A stretch of DNA of 64,000 bases from Galeopsis tetrahit (lineage: Eukaryota; Streptophyta; Magnoliopsida; Lamiales; Lamiaceae). Shown here piece after piece: positions 35,179-46,888 of the stretch (positions are counted from its first letter, which is position 1; every line of letters begins with the position of its first letter). The notes beneath the pieces were generated by a model. It was not told the origin of the DNA. It worked only from the letters and a program-made list of their open reading frames with translations, and made no database searches. The DNA is taken from contig OY776131.1 of assembly GCA_963675135.1 (NCBI GenBank), positions 28,511,881-28,575,880 on the forward strand, read 5' to 3'. The translations under genes were made by a program, and so were the position numbers.

Positions 35179-36762
35179 AATAAGTGTAAAATTGGGTTTG
35201 TGGGTTTTGATCTGATTTTTTTTCTTTAGTTTTTGAATCAGGGTTGTGGTTTTTTTTGGAGTGTTTTCTTTAAGATGCACGTTCTGGATAGGTTCTGGGT
35301 TTGTGTCCCAAGACATTAAATGCAGATATATGAAATGTGAAATGTTTGTTCTAAATGTGAAATGTAGAATGTGAAATGTTTATTCTAAATGTGAAATGAT
35401 TCTTCTAAACGTGAAATGTGTATATTGTTATATAATATTTTGTTAAATAAATTTAAATAAAAAAATTGAATAATTTTTTTTTTTAATTATAATTTTTGAA
35501 TCAAAAAATTGTATAAAAAAGCTTAAAAATTTATCAATAAAAATCTGCGTAAAATTTGAATAAAGAAGAATTGGAAAAAAATTGAATAAAAAATCCGATT
35601 AAAAACTTAATAAAATCTGAATTAATAAAAATTTTGAATAAAATTTCAAAAGAAGATATGGAATAAAATTCTGAGCACACTGCCCAAGAAAATAATTGTG
35701 TAAGACTTTTTAAAAAAAAGCAAAATGAGGGTAATTAATTTGTAAGTACTTCAAGCCGTATTTTGTATTTCATAATAATACTTATACAGTGTTTGCACTA
35801 AATTGTATGAAGGAGTTCCCCAATGTACTGAAAAGTGATTTTCCCATTTTTTTTTTTTTTTTCACTTTCTTTGCTAGAGGCTCTCATTTTCTTATCCTTC
35901 TCTTTTGTTTCTCACCTTTTGTTTCTTTCTTTTTTCTCTTTGCTCAAACACCCCACACACATATCAATCAAAACCCATGTATTCCCACTTTTCACTTGTC
36001 CTCCACTAGTAAGGGGCAAAGGCTTATAAAGTTCAAGTGGTTAAACATTGTAGGTTGCCAAAAGATAAGTTTTAAGGCTCAAATGGCTAACTACGGGAAA
36101 TTCTTTTTGGTATGAAAATATTTGGCTAAGTGACTATTAATAACAAAAGATGGCCTAGATCATATCCCATTGTTTCACACATTTGTGGTTTCAAGCAAGA
36201 CTTATGGCAAGTTCTAGAATTATGGACAATGATCAATCCACTCTCAAATAAACAATCAGATCATGATTGGTTCAAGGATCAATTCTCACCGGGTTTTCAA
36301 TGACGTGAATACAAGCATTATCATAAGCCTAGTTCTTCTCACAACACACATTCAAATGATATGTTCATTCATGAATCAACTCTCAATCACATAGAAAATC
36401 ACAAAATCAAACATTCAATCAATTATACTCATCCATAATCCAAAATCAACTCACAATCAAAACAATCCATCAACTAAATTCAAGCATCACATTCAACAAT
36501 TAAAACCAAACAAGAGAGTAGCAAAATGAAATTAAGAGTATATCAATCTTAAGTACAACCAAATCGAAATTGATAATTCAAAATAGGAGATGAGGAGTAA
36601 GGGATGAGAATGTGAAGAACTAACTCCCTTCAAGGATCGGATGGTGGAGGCCGGGAGAGTGTAGTGCCCTTGACTTAAGTGTCAATCCTCCATGCGTTGG
36701 ATGACCCCCAAATAGCTCTCCATCCGGTCCCACCGCTCATCTTGCGTCTTCACATACACGTT
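35179..36762. other. Insert remainder and Athila 3' UTR, no gene
   Basis: 35179-35780 is AT-rich with repeated words GAAATGTGAAATG (35330-35420) and is the right flank of the CACTA insertion. From about 35780 the sequence reads as Athila 3' untranslated text (T-rich runs, then CACTTGTCCTCC) up to the env-like ORF. No credible ORF. Confidence 0.45.
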
Positions 36763-37923
36763 CTAATCCGCTCGAGACGGATCGGCTCCACCATCTTCTT
36801 CTTCATCTCCAACATCTTCTTCTTCCTCTTCATCTTCTTCCTCATCATTGACACCCCATTCTTGATGGTTCAAAATGTCTCCATCTTTGATGATCCCTCT
36901 TATCCACTTTTCTTGAGACACCCGAACCGCTTCTTTGGCCTCTCTATGAGCATCCGAGAGGATGGTGAGGTTTTCATAGGTCTTCTTCTTCCCTCCAACA
37001 ATGGTGGTCAAATTCTTGTTTGGGATAGGGAAAAGTTTGTCATTTGGCCACACAACCCACAATCTCCCCCTAAAGTCGAAGACAATAGACATCTTTTTCA
37101 TTGCGTTAAGGGTGAGATTTTCTCCAACCTCTCCTTCCAAAGAAGTAGTATCCACTCCAAGATACTGAACGAGTAAAGTGATCATGCCTCCAAGATGGAC
37201 TCTCGCCTTTGAAGACGAACTTTTTAGCACCTTGTCAAATTGATTGAGCAAATAATGAGCCGCATTAAATTGGTGACCGTTAACAAAGCACCACATCACG
37301 TACAATGCATCTTGGTTAACCAATCCACTTTCAGATTTGGCACAAATCGTGTTGGAGAGGATCTTCTCCACGTATCAGAGTGTAGGGCTTCTAATTTGGG
37401 AGGCTTTGGAGACCTTTTCCCTATATTGCTTCTTTGAAGAGGTGATCAAACTCCAAAATTCCCCTCTCTTGAAGTCATTTCTTTGAGCTACCAACTTACC
37501 ACTCTTGTCCAAAGGTGCTCCAAGGCTTGCATTCACTTCATGGAGCTTCATTGTGTGGAATTGGCCCATGATTCGGAAGGAGAGTTCTTTTGGATGCTTT
37601 GTATTTTTCTCTCTTACCACCTTCATGGTGCAAAGCACCTCCAATGTGATTCCCAAGAAGGTTCTTGGGCGTTTTGCAATGAACTCTTCCATCTTCACCC
37701 TCTTGAACAATGTGGTGATATCCTCATGTATGCCCATTGTGACCATGCACTCTCGATTGGGGAGCTTTGTTTTGGCGATCACACCCACCAACCTCCCGTA
37801 CTCTTCCTTGTAACGAGCCCATTCTTCGTCCGAGAAGTGGATATTAAGACCTGCGTGCTCGGGATGCCTCTTTCTCTTTCCCTTCTTAGAGGATCTTGGA
37901 TCATTAACATTATCCTTATCCAT
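36763..37923 (-). pseudogene. Athila ORF1/env-like protein, one stop
   Basis: The minus frame starts at ATG 37923 with a basic segment (SSKKGKRKRHPEH) and runs about 386 codons. It matches the plant retrotransposon ORF-1 protein of Athila elements, including EVNASLGAP, FWSLITSSKKQY and, in the second half, SGLVNQDALYVMWCFVNG. A single TGA at 37372-37374 divides it; the expected Arg codon CGA would need only a C-to-T change. It ends in a long acidic run (DEEEDEEEEEDVGDEEEDGG). It lies downstream of integrase, where retroviruses have env, but no signal peptide or membrane segment is visible. Function unknown. Confidence 0.85.
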
Positions 37924-37943
37924 GGTCTATTATGCCTTTTCTC

Positions 37944-39190
37944 CTACACCAAACAAGAACTTCTATTAAATTAAAAAATATGCATGCTTTCAATCTCACA
38001 AAAATTAGCACCAAACATGTTATTTACATATTCTCAAGACATTAAGCTCAATGGATAGTAAATATCATAGCAATTACTAACATGAATGGGGCATTAACAA
38101 GATATATCACAAATTGAACTCAAATTTAAGTGCACACCAAGTGTTTGTAAAAATGCCTCAATGAAAGTAATAACTCAAATCACAAAATTGAAGGCAAATT
38201 CATCCTACCTATGTAAAATTGACACCAAATTTGAGTTCACAACTACTCTAATCATGTAAAAACATCAAAATCCTTCTCAAATAATCAAACCCACCACACA
38301 TTTAAACAAATATTCATGAAAGTTCACTTTTCTTTACAAGATAATCTCAAAATTACCAAAACTCAAAGTTAAAGGCTTCACCTTGCATATATGTAAAGAG
38401 AAAACATACCTAGAGTGATGAAAATATAAGTGAAAACTTTAAAGATCAAAGTTCTGAGCAAGCAAAAATTTCTTCACTTCCTCTTTCCAAACAATTTCCC
38501 AAGCAACTTGTGAGAATGGTGGTGTTTTTTTTTTTTTTTTTGCTTATGGTGATGAATGGAGGTGATTTGGAAGAATTTTGGTGTTGGAATGAGAGATTTT
38601 GGCCGATTTTGTGAAGAGGAAGAGAGTGGGGGAGATTTTGTGTTGGGCTAGGGTTTGAGAAGTGTGAAAAATGGAAGACAAAAGGCATTTATAGTGAGGA
38701 GGGAGAGAGAGTCGAGACTCGGGCTCGGCCGTGCCCCTTCACTTCTGAAATGTTACTGTCACGAGCACGCCTTGCCCGTGCCCGAGAAATTTTCACCTAT
38801 GCTGTGTCGAGGACGACGTGCCCGAGACTCGGGCTCGACCGTGCATCCTCATGCCCCTTTTATGCTTTAGCTCGGCCGAGACTCGGGCTCGGCCGTGCCA
38901 CCTGTTTTGCTCCATATTTTTATATTTTTTCGATACTAACCTCGTTTCCGGTTCGGTTCGAGTCGACCGAACCGGATTTGTCTTTTCCAGCTCCGAGCAT
39001 TTCCACACGCATTCCCGCTCGATTTCTTCTTTCAAAGCCCCTTTTCACGAATTTCTTTTAGAATTAATCCCCCTTTTTCTTCAATAAAATTTTTGTTAGG
39101 CCTCAACAGTTCACCAAATCATCAACCACAATGACTCTCATGTGCTTGGTGCAAATTTACTTTTAAAAACGAACACCTCCCCCCAAACTT
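37944..39190 (-). promoter_or_regulatory. Internal promoter-like leader of env-like ORF
   Basis: Reading on the minus strand from 39190: a PPT-like AAGTTTGGGGGGAGGT (39176-39190), a GC-rich patch of CTCGGCCGAG and GGGCTCGGCCGTGC words (38700-38910), a TATA box CTATAAATG (38686-38694), a CT-rich leader with CAAACCCTAGCCC, a splice donor CTAG|GTATGT (edge 38409), and an acceptor GGTGTAG|GAG (edge 37944). The ATG at 37923 follows. The same order (GC-rich words, TATA, GTATGTTT) occurs in the LTR at 27313-29061. No ORF here is convincing. The function is inferred from layout only. Confidence 0.5.
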
Positions 39191-39717
39191 TTTCATTGTT
39201 ATACAATTAAAAGTTTGGAAAATAAGTGTTATAATTAAATTGCATCAAGTACCAACAATCACTCACAACCAATACTATATCACAAGTAAATTCACCCTCA
39301 TGAACATCAATCAAGCACACACAATAATCCAATATTCTAAAAAAATTCTAATCACCACTTGCATGTGCTCATATGAAATATACTCCAAGTAAAAAATATT
39401 AAAGAAAAATTTCCCTACCCCCCCCAAACTTGAGCATTGCCAAGCAATCCAAGTTTGGAAAATGGTGTACCTTCCATAATGGCTATCACCTCCTTTCTCT
39501 TTCTCAGTCCATATCTTCAATGCTTTCATGTTCCTTTCTTCAACCATTAGACAACACGTTCATACGAATTTACCTACAAAAATCAAGCTCACCCACCATC
39601 AAAAGCATCATGTAAAAACATAAAATAAACAACTACACTATGAAAGCAAGTAAAAATGGGTTGCCTCCCATTTAGCGCTAAGTTTAACGTCTTCAAGCCG
39701 GACGAAGCTTAAGTTAC
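39191..39717. other. Athila spacer with second PPT-like tract
   Basis: No gene. A run giving AGTTTGGGGGGGGG on the minus strand lies at 39418-39430, and the phrase AAGTTTGGAAAA recurs beside both PPT-like tracts. Directly downstream of the integrase stop on the minus strand. Confidence 0.5.
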
Positions 39718-40842
39718 TCAACTATCTTCAATGTAATCCACATTCACATTCCCTATTTGAGTAGGGAAAAGGTATTTCTTTATCCGGTGCCCATTCACCG
39801 TGAAGTGTTCATCTTTAGTGTTTTTCAATTCAACCACTCCATTTTGAAAAATCCTCACAATCTCAAAGGGTCCACTCCATCTTGACTTTAGTTTCCCGGG
39901 AAAGAGCTTCAATCGTGAGTTGAAAAGAAGCACTTTGTCATCCACTTGAAAATGTTTCTTTTTTATTCTTTGGTCATGCCACTTCTTCGTCTTCTCATTG
40001 AAGATACGAGAATTCTCATAAGCATTCTCCGTAAATTCTTCTAGCTCATGGAGTTGAAGAAGCCTCTTCTCACCCACCAATTTGCTATCCAGATTCATCT
40101 TTCGAATGGCCCAATAATCTTTATGCTCTAACTCCACGGGCAAGTGACATGACTTTCCAAAAATAAGTTGGTATGGGGACATGTTCAAGGGAGTTGTGTA
40201 AGCCGTACGAAATTCCCACAATGCGTCATCGAGTTGGATGGCCCAATCTTTCCTATTGACCTTCACCGTCTTCTCCAAGATTTGCTTGATTTGACGATTC
40301 GAAACTTCCGTCAATCTATTGGTTTAAGGATGATACGCCGTAGCGACTTTGTGTTTCACCCCATACCTTTCAAGAAAATTTCCCAACAATTTGTTTACGA
40401 AGTGGGAACCTCCATCGCTTATCAAGCATCTTGGGACTCCAAAACGTGAAAACACGTTATTCTTGAGAAATTGGATCCCAACTTTTGAGTCACTCGTCTT
40501 TGTGGCAATTGCTTCCACCCACTTTGATATGTAATCAACCCCCACGAGTATGTAGCTACACCCAAATGATGGTGAAAATGGCCCCATGAAGTCAATTCTC
40601 CATACGTCAAATACTCCCACTTCGATGAAGATTGTTAGTGGCATCTCATCTCTTTTTGTGATTGTCCCCATTCTTTGACATCGGTCACAACTTTGGACAA
40701 ATTCTCTACTATCTTTGAAAATAGTAGGCCAATAGAAACCCGATTGTAGGACCTTCATCACCGTCTTAGAAATCCCAAAATGCCCACCACAAGGCAATGA
40801 ATGGCAATGTGTCAATATGTCTTCAACTTCTTCTTGTGGCAC
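39718..40842 (-). pseudogene. Athila integrase
   Basis: The minus strand encodes the zinc-binding region (CHSLPCGGHFG...FYWPT...SCDRCQ), the catalytic core (WRIDFMGPF, ISDGGSHFVN, both with Asp), and a C-terminal region with RWSGPFEIV. The frame is split by one TAA at about 40321-40323, where a Gln codon is expected just before the third catalytic residue (EVSNRQIKQ carries the Glu). Apart from that stop the domain is full length. It would integrate the element cDNA. Confidence 0.9.
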
Positions 40843-40869
40843 ACATCTTCGAAGTATAGAATCGATTCC

Positions 40870-42556
40870 TCATTTCAATAGAATAGGATCATCCCATATG
40901 TAGCTTTTAACATCTCTAAGAAAACTTTTCTTATCATACCTCGGAATGTCCTCGGGTAGCTTTCCACAAGCCAAGAAATTAGCAAAATCCGCATACCAAG
41001 GAGTGCTTACCTCCACTTTCATCATCGGATTCATCTGCACATAATCAATCTCCTCTATCCCAAAAAGCTTTTCATCTGGAAACTCTTCCTTGACCTCGTC
41101 TTCTTTCTCTCCAAAATTATCTTCTCTCTCGAGACGTGATAAGTGATCCACTATCTCATTTTTACTCACTTTCTTGTCGCGAATCTCGATATCAAACTCT
41201 TGGAGAAGCAACACCGATCAGATCAATCGTGGCTTAGCATCTTTCTTGCTCATAAGATAGCGAATAACCAAATGGTCCGTATACACAATTGTTCCCCCCC
41301 CCCCACCAAATATGGGTGAAATTTATCAAAAGAATATACAACCACCAATAGCTCTTTCTTCGTAGTGGTGTAATTTGCTTGAGCCGGATTAAAGGTCTTT
41401 GAAGCATGATAGATTGCTCAGAACTTCTTTCTTCGTAGTGGTGTAAGTTACTAGCATCACACATGAGCACAAAGGGTTCACTCCAATCCGGACTCACTAA
41501 GATAGGTGCGGTGATCAATGCCTCCTTAAGAGCCTTGAAAGAAATCAAACATTCATTAGTAAACTCAAAAGACACGTTTTTATCTAGTAAATGAGATAAG
41601 GGTTTAGAAAGCTTGGAGAAATCCTTGATGAACAGACGATAGAATCCGACATGACCAAGGAATGATCTTATCCCTTTATCACTCGATGTTGGTGGCAATT
41701 TCTCAATGGCTACCACCTTAGCACAATCCACTTGCAAGCCCTTTGATGACACATAGTGTCCAAGAACAATCTCGTCTCTTACCATGAAGTGGCACTTCTC
41801 CCAATTTAAAACAAGATTAATATCTTCACATCTCTGCAACGGAAGCTCAAGATTATGTAAACAAGAGGTGAACGAATCTCCGAAAACGGAAAAGTTGTCC
41901 ATAAACACTTCCATAATCTTCTCAATAAGCCCATGAAAAATTGCCATCATGCATCTTTGGAAGGTGGTCGGGGCATTACAAAGGTCAAATGGCATCCTTT
42001 TCCATGCAAAAGTACCATATGAACAAGTAAATGTTGTCTTTTCTTGATCCTCCGGGACAATCATGATTTGATTATACCCAGAGTATCCATCCAAGAAATA
42101 ATAAAATGCAAAACCACTCAATCTATCTAGCATTTGATCAAGAAAAGGCAATGGAAAATGGTCATTGCATGTGAATTTGTTAAGTTCACGGTAGTCAACA
42201 CATACACGCCATCCCGTGGTAACCCTAGTAGCAATCAACTCATTATTATCCCCATGTATGACCGTCATTCCACCCTTTTTAGACACTACATGTAATGGTA
42301 AGACCCATGGACTATACGAAATGGGGAAAACCATCCTCGAATCAAGAAATTTAATCACCTCTTGTATGATAGGATTCACTCTTCTTTGGTTTTGCACAAT
42401 GGGCTTCTTATTTTTTTCTAAGCGAATTTTATGCATGCAAATTGAGGGGTTTATGCCTTTTAAATCTTCGATAGACCACCCTAAAGCCGACTTATGCTTT
42501 TTAATGACAACAAGAAGATCATGCAATTCACTATCATTTAAACGATTACCGCACAC
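40870..42556 (-). pseudogene. Athila reverse transcriptase and RNase H
   Basis: The RT frame from 42556 (KSALGWSIEDLKGI, RVCVDYRELN, PFLDQMLDRLSG, GYSGYNQI) is well kept, but the active-site motif reads FMDNFSVFG: the second catalytic Asp is Asn (about 41900). At about 41450 (FVLMCDAS) the RNase H begins and the frame is lost. A 22-base phrase CTTTCTTCGTAGTGGTGTAA occurs twice here (41352 and 41429), replacing part of the domain, and a C-run at 41288-41297 adds a further shift. RNase H text resumes in another frame and at 41214 (LLLQEFDIEIRDKK). The stops at about 41231 and 40867 could derive from CGA. Non-functional. Confidence 0.9.
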
Positions 42557-43556
42557 TTTCCTTCATCTTCAAGAAATGCATATTTGAGATGATCCGATAG
42601 AGGTTTCAATCCTTCTTTATTTCCTTCTGATTTCTCAACTCCTTCCACGAATTCCCTTAGAGGTGGTGTTAGGAACTTCTTTCTTCCCCAAAATTCATTG
42701 ACATCCTTCTTTTCACAAGATTTCCTATCATCAACACAATCAAATGAAGATTCATTATTCTTAACATCAAGAAGAAAATTATCAAAAATATTAGGAGAGA
42801 AATGGTCAAGAGAATTTTCAAGTGTCTCTTGGACACAATGCTCCACAACATCGATTGATTTGCATTCAAATTCCTCGGATGGATGTTTCATAGCTTCATA
42901 TGATTGGACAACGAGCTTTTCCTTGCCAAACTCCAATGTGACTTCACCGAGTAAGTGTTCACCACCGCTCTAGCCGTGGCTAGAAAAGGCCTCCATAGAA
43001 TCAATGACACACTTTCATCCTCTTTTATGTCCATCACCACGAAGTACGCGGGAAAAACAAACTTTCCAATTTTGATCAACACATCTTCAACTATGCCCTC
43101 CGTATACGTGATAGATCGATCCGCAAGTTGGAGGGTTATGGAAGTAGGTTTTATTTCTCCATCCTTCAATCGATTGAAGATAGATAGAGGCATGAGGTTG
43201 ATGATTGCCCCCACATCACACAATGCTCTTCTTTTCTCATTGTTCCCCAACTCACACAAGAGTGTTATGCTTCCCGGGTCCTTGATCTTTGGAGGAAGGT
43301 TCTTTGGTAGTATTGCACTACAACCCAAGGTGAGATTCACCACTTCACTTTCACCCGTCTTCCTTCTTTTCGTGATGAAATCCTTAAGAAACTTTGCATG
43401 AGTGGGCATTTCTTCAAGAGCTTCCATCAAGGGGACATTAATAGTCACCTTCTTGAACACTTCTAAGAACTTTGAGAATTTCTCATCAAGTTTCTTTTTC
43501 ATGAAACGTTGAGAAAAAGGTGGTGGATCGAGTGTTTTTTGGAATTTCCCAAGCAT
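42538..43556 (-). pseudogene. Athila protease and PR-RT linker
   Basis: The minus frame 43556-42888 holds an Athila-type aspartic protease: ALCDVGAIINLMPLSIFNRL with the Asp of the active site, then ADRSITYTEGIVEDVLIKIGKF and PAYFVVMDI. A frameshift near 42900 moves the text into 42936-42538, an acidic linker to RT. It would cut the gag-pol polyprotein. The canonical final Leu-Gly-Arg-Pro-Phe reads LILWRPF here. Confidence 0.85.
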
Positions 43557-44068
43557 TACACTCTATCTTTTCTTTTTTCAGCCTTGCTTCTTTAGCTTTC
43601 TTCCACTTAGGAATCCTCTCCTCTTTCTTCACCTGTTCATTTTCTTTGGTGTCTTCAATCCCAACTTGTTCTTCCACAATCATAAAGTCTTCTCCATTTC
43701 CATCCTATTCATCAACCTTCTCTCCTTCCTCAATTGACATACTTGGGCCTTCATAACTCTTCCCACTTCTTAGCTCAACTTTCTTGCAATGCTCTTAAGG
43801 ATTAATTTCCGTAGTGGAAGGAAACTTACCCTTTTGATTTCCCCCACTCGAAGAAGCAATTTGGCTCATGTGAAACTCCACGTTCTTCATTTGATTAACC
43901 AATGAGAGCATTTTTTTCATCCAATATTTCTATCTTTTGGTTTTGTTGAGTCGTAGTTTGATTATTTTGAGTTATGAAAGTAGTCAACAAGTCTTCTAAA
44001 TATGGTCTCCCCTCATTGTTTGGTGCACGAGCACCCTGATCAAATCCCAGAAGGAGAGTGAGAGCGGT
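43557..44068 (-). pseudogene. Athila gag, C-terminal end, truncated
   Basis: Minus-strand text in shifting frames reads the end of an Athila gag (SSSGGNQKGKFPST, then CKKVELRSGKSYEGPS, and a Lys/Glu-rich KKEERIPKWKKAKEARLKKE). It contains several stops. It is cut off at 44068, where the plus-strand copia LTR begins; the rest of gag and the 5' LTR would lie beyond that insertion, outside the window. Confidence 0.75.
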
Positions 44069-45581
44069 TGTTGGGATATAAATTCACCCTAAGCCCCATT
44101 TGATGTTAGAATAGTTTTGATGGCCAAAACACTTAGAGTTTATAAATGTAATAGGATCAGCTGACTTTGTATAGAACAACTTAGACTAGTCTTGTGTGAT
44201 CGACTGTATTGATCTCAGCTGATCAGCACAGTATTTGCTTACATGCATAACCTCAAGAAGAGAAGAGTAGAAGGCATGAAGACTAGAAGATCCTTGAAGA
44301 CCAGATAAGTAAGGTGTTTGTATACCTACTTATCTGATGGAGTCCAAGTAGAAGATGGCCTAAGACAGCACAAAGAATTGCCAGATCAGAAGAGTGTTAC
44401 TCGTGTGATATCAGAAGACAGAAGACATAAGGCCAGACGAGTCAGCCAGAAGACTATAAGTGAAGATCGGAAGACTAGGAGCTCGTCCAGGACTCGGCTG
44501 ATTCCAAAGTCATCTTGCAATTCAAACGAAGACTTACCATACTTACAAGATTGACACGATCCCAGAATTGAAGCAATCAAGCAGCTGGAATCAAGGAATC
44601 AACCAAACATGGAAAGATTGCCCAACGGCTAGTTGCAGCAATCATCCCTATAAATACAAGAGGATGAGGAATCACAATACACACGAAATCACAATGAGAG
44701 AATTCACAAAGGCTAATCAAGCAAGCAAGCAAAAGCAATATCACATTGAGAGTTCTCCAAGAGCCCAGAAATCAATAGAACACCCTTCTAGCTCTTAAGT
44801 GATTTCCCATCCAACCAAAGAACCTGAATCCTACTCATATTAAACATCAATAGAACACCCTTCTAGCTCTTAAGTGATTTCCCATCCAACCAAAGAACCT
44901 GAATCCTACTCATATTGTATATTCATTGATTTAGGCATATTGGTTAAGAGATTTATAAGCTTGAACCATTAGTTGGATACATTCAAAATCCCCAAAACCC
45001 CCACCACAAGGTTAAGTTTTTGAACCCCTGTAAAAGTGCAAGTGCTTCCAATCACTTGTGGAGACCGTAGTAGTTAGGACTGCTCAGATCTCAAAGTCCT
45101 ACCCTTGGGACTATAAAGGACAAGCCCTTGTAATTTTTGGTAAATTAAAGGGATTAAACATCACGTTAGGACGTGAGAGTGGACGTAGGAACGTATATCC
45201 GAACCACTATAAATCCGGTGTCTTTTACATTCTGCACTTTACTATATTTCTTGTTCATATCTTTATATAGTGCATACTGTGTTTTAAACATCTTTAAACT
45301 AAGGCCATATCTTTCAAACCAGCATCAGCTGAGTATTTCATTAAGTAAACATGTTGGTCATTTCAAAAGAACTCAAGAACGAGTCTAAATAAACAGGCCT
45401 ACTCACTTCCGCATATAACTCCTTCATCAGATTACTATAGTCATCTGGACCAGCAGACTTGTAGTCCAGCTGATATAGAGATCAGAAGAGGTTCCCAATT
45501 CTTAATTGAAAAAGTTTTAAAGTCTATTCACCCCTCCCCTCTAGACTTTAATCCCATTCACTACTCGTTCAGGGACCAACA
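44069..45581 (+). repeat. 5' LTR of copia element
   Basis: TGTTGGGATATAAATTCACC to GGGACCAACA, 1513 bp. It carries a 75-bp tandem duplication (44771-44845 and 44846-44920, with TAGAACACCCTTCTAGCTC) absent from the 3' LTR, and the block GAGAGTGGACGTAGGAACG followed by CGAACCACTATAAATC (45174-45214) that all Sirevirus-like LTRs in this window share. The small frames here are not genes. Confidence 0.9.
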
Positions 45582-45583
45582 AG

Positions 45584-45595
45584 TGGTATCAGGGC
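45584..45595 (+). other. Primer-binding site, initiator tRNA-Met type
   Basis: TGGTATCAGGGC two bases after the LTR. The usual copia site complementary to the 3' end of initiator tRNA-Met is TGGTATCAGAGC, so one base has changed. The intact form is seen at 60239-60250 and 63611-63622. Confidence 0.9.
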
Positions 45596-45710
45596 AGTGG
45601 TTCTAACGGACTACTGTCTCTAGATTATCAGAAGACTTGAGGGAGTCTTTCTGTAGTCCTCTTGAACAGATCCATCTTTTGAAAAACTTGTTTTTGAAAA
45701 CTCTTACAGC

Positions 45711-46389
45711 ATGAGTGCTAACATGCGTAAGTTGCCTAAGTTTTCAGTGGAAGACTATGATTACTGGAAGACAAGGATGAGGAAGAATCTCACCTCAGTC
45801 CACTACAAGATGTGGTCAGTGATCACAGAAGGCCCAATCACAATCATGGAGGTCAACACTGCAAATGGTGATCCAGAAATTCCAGTTGGAGAACTTGCTC
45901 CCAAACCTATGAAAGATCTTACCCCTGAAGAGATGAAGCAATCAAATCTTGACAGCATTGCTCAAGATTACATCATGCAAACTCTTCCTAATGAGTACAT
46001 TGCAAAAGTACTCCACTGTGAGACAACTAAAGACATGTGGGATGCATTGGCACTTCTTTGTGAAGGAACTGAGCTGATTAAAGAGAGAAAACTATCAACA
46101 GCCGTCAAGAAGTTTGAGCACTTCAAGATGCAACCAGAAGAGTCTATTGATCAGCTGGACAATAGATTTACCAAGATCATCAATGAAATAGAATCTCTAG
46201 GAAAGAAATATACTAATAGAGATAAAAATCTGAAGATCTTGGACTCTCTAACCAAGAAATGGAAACTCAAGAAGACCATCATCAAGGATACTCAAGATAT
46301 CAAGAAATGGTCAAACTCTGTTCCAGAATCTCAAAGCTCATGAGTATGATCTTGAAAGAGAAGAGAACTCAGAAAATGATGAGCCAACT
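45711..46389 (+). pseudogene. Copia gag, N-terminal part
   Basis: ATG 45711 opens a Sirevirus/Tork-like gag (KLPKFSVEDYDYWKTRM, KDMWDALALLCEGTE, KFEHFKMQPEESIDQL). A small deletion near 46300 shifts the frame, so the ORF stops at 46341-46343, though the gag text goes on in another frame (LFQNLKAHEYDLEREEN) to 46389. There it is cut by the solo LTR and resumes at 53839. A near-identical start is at 63736. The gene product would form the virus-like particle. Confidence 0.88.
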
Positions 46390-46772
46390 TGTCACATCCC
46401 GATTTTAGGGCCTAGATGAAAACATACTTTGAATGCTAATGTAATTCTAATTTTTGAATTTATAAAAAGATTTGCAGCGGAAGATTTAATAAAACTCAAA
46501 CACTTGTTTCAAAGAAATAAAATAGTGCATTAGTGAATTTTTTTTGTCTAACTCGAGATGCAACTAAATTCAAAGAAAAATAATATAAAGAGAACTTTGC
46601 ATGGCATAGACATCCTCATCCACCGTCCCTCCACCGCAACTCCGTCAATCTGTAAAATATTAAGATTATTGGGGTGAGCAAACAACTAGCTCAGTGGGAT
46701 CCTCTTTGTCACAGTTAAATATCAATGCAAACGTAATCATCAACTCACAAACATGCGTAAATAATTCTTCCA

Positions 46773-46888
46773 TATATTGACCAAGTAAATTGGCCAATCT
46801 GTATATTGACCAAGTAAATTGACCAATCTGTATATTGACCAAGTAAATTGACCAATCTGTATATTGACCAAGTAAATTGGCCAATCTG
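46773..46888. repeat. Four 29-bp tandem repeats
   Basis: The unit TATATTGACCAAGTAAATTG followed by RCCAATCTG is repeated four times head to tail with only G/A variation. It lies in the solo LTR. The minus-strand frames that read through it (YRLANLLGQYT repeats) are artefacts of the repeat. Confidence 0.95.

Larger units (their letters stand above)
27313..44068 (-). mobile_element. Athila-lineage gypsy element, 5' part missing
   Basis: Minus-strand order from the right edge: gag end (44068-43557), protease (43556-42888), RT (42556-41380), RNase H (41380-40870), integrase (40842-39718), promoter-like leader (39190-37944), env-like ORF (37923-36763), 3' UTR, polypurine tract (29062-29077) and 3' LTR (29061-27313). 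An env-like ORF downstream of integrase and a G-rich PPT of the form AGTTTGGGGGG are Athila traits. It is cut on its 5' side by the copia element at 44069, and a CACTA element sits in its 3' UTR. All its coding parts are damaged. Confidence 0.85.

Noticed and set aside
36679..37974. Plus-strand ORFs with hydrophobic stretches that could look like membrane proteins
   Set aside because: Antisense of the Athila env-like ORF; the hydrophobic run mirrors its acidic tail.
38655..39087. ORFs of 71-103 codons in the GC-rich patch before the env-like ORF
   Set aside because: Same reason as the LTR patch: repeated CTCGGCCG words; no protein similarity seen.
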